From Rhodobacterales bacterium (lineage in GTDB: Bacteria > Pseudomonadota > Alphaproteobacteria > Rhodobacterales > Rhodobacteraceae): 5,717 nt of DNA. The notes under the pieces are model-generated. The model saw only the letters and a list, made by a program, of their open reading frames with translations. It searched no databases and was not told where the DNA came from. This document shows, piece by piece, positions 5,660 through 5,717 of this stretch (its first letter is position 1; each line of letters starts with the position of its first letter). Made by a program: the position numbers and the translations under genes. The stretch covers positions 1 through 5,717 of the forward strand of contig JAAFHS010000198.1 of assembly GCA_013298485.1 (NCBI GenBank), written 5' to 3'.

Positions 5660-5717
5660 GAAAGCCCCTTCAGGATATCGTGCAATCCGGCCCGCCAGTC
5701 GGGCCGCGAGATGCCAA
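5656..5717 (-). CDS. rfbD: dTDP-4-dehydrorhamnose reductase, C-terminal end only
   Basis: Only the last 19 residues and the stop are in the window: GISRPDWRAGLHDILKGLS. The pattern R-P-D-W-R-x-G-L near the end is characteristic of RfbD/RmlD, which reduces dTDP-4-dehydro-L-rhamnose with NAD(P)H to dTDP-L-rhamnose. The TGA overlaps the rfbA start (ATGA). The order rfbD-rfbA matches common rfbCBDA or similar operons, supporting the call despite the short fragment. The rest lies beyond the right edge. Confidence 0.8.
   Translation of the reverse strand, partial: GISRPDWRAGLHDILKGLS

Noticed and set aside
1..5717. Search for insertion sequences, attachment sites, CRISPR arrays, toxin-antitoxin or defence genes
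   Set aside because: No transposase or integrase-like proteins, terminal repeats, regularly spaced repeats or toxin/antitoxin-like pairs were seen.

Overview
This window looks like part of an exopolysaccharide or capsule biosynthesis locus from a GC-rich alphaproteobacterium. I infer the Rhodobacteraceae (Roseobacter group) from the strongly GC-biased third codon positions and from the style of the polysaccharide proteins. No rRNA, tRNA or other taxonomic marker is present, so this placement is an inference.

Layout, left to right. A family 2 glycosyltransferase (ExoA-like) is on the minus strand from 773 and runs off the left edge. A ~350-base divergent intergenic region (774-1123) with two small inverted repeats separates it from a plus-strand pair: a CpsD/CapB-like P-loop ATPase (1124-2005) and, 11 bases later, a Wzz-type chain-length determinant membrane protein (2017-3345). 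Facing them, with only 7 bases between the stop codons, is a minus-strand bacterial sugar transferase (ExoY/WcaJ-type phosphoglycosyl transferase, 3353-4042). Upstream of it is an AT-enriched regulatory stretch and a small two-helix membrane protein gene (4462-4644, minus) with a good ribosome binding site. After a second AT-rich gap come rfbA (4787-5659, minus) and the last 20 codons, stop included, of rfbD (5656-5717, minus). The two overlap by ATGA and belong to a dTDP-L-rhamnose operon that continues off the right edge.

How the genes fit together: RfbA and RfbD belong to the pathway that makes dTDP-L-rhamnose. The sugar transferase would load the first sugar phosphate onto undecaprenyl phosphate. 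The family 2 glycosyltransferase would add a later sugar. The Wzz-like protein with its separate ATPase would control polymerisation and export. The kinase/adaptor pair is a split version of the Wzc-type tyrosine kinase, with the ATPase encoded first. The ATPase has no clear tyrosine cluster, and the adaptor has an apparent third membrane helix.

I see no mobile element, CRISPR array or defence system, and nothing that clearly amounts to a new biological system. The least ordinary signals are in the gaps: a repeated octamer ATTGTAAG around the small membrane-protein gene, two terminator-like hairpins on the minus strand, and paired inverted repeats upstream of the ATPase gene.
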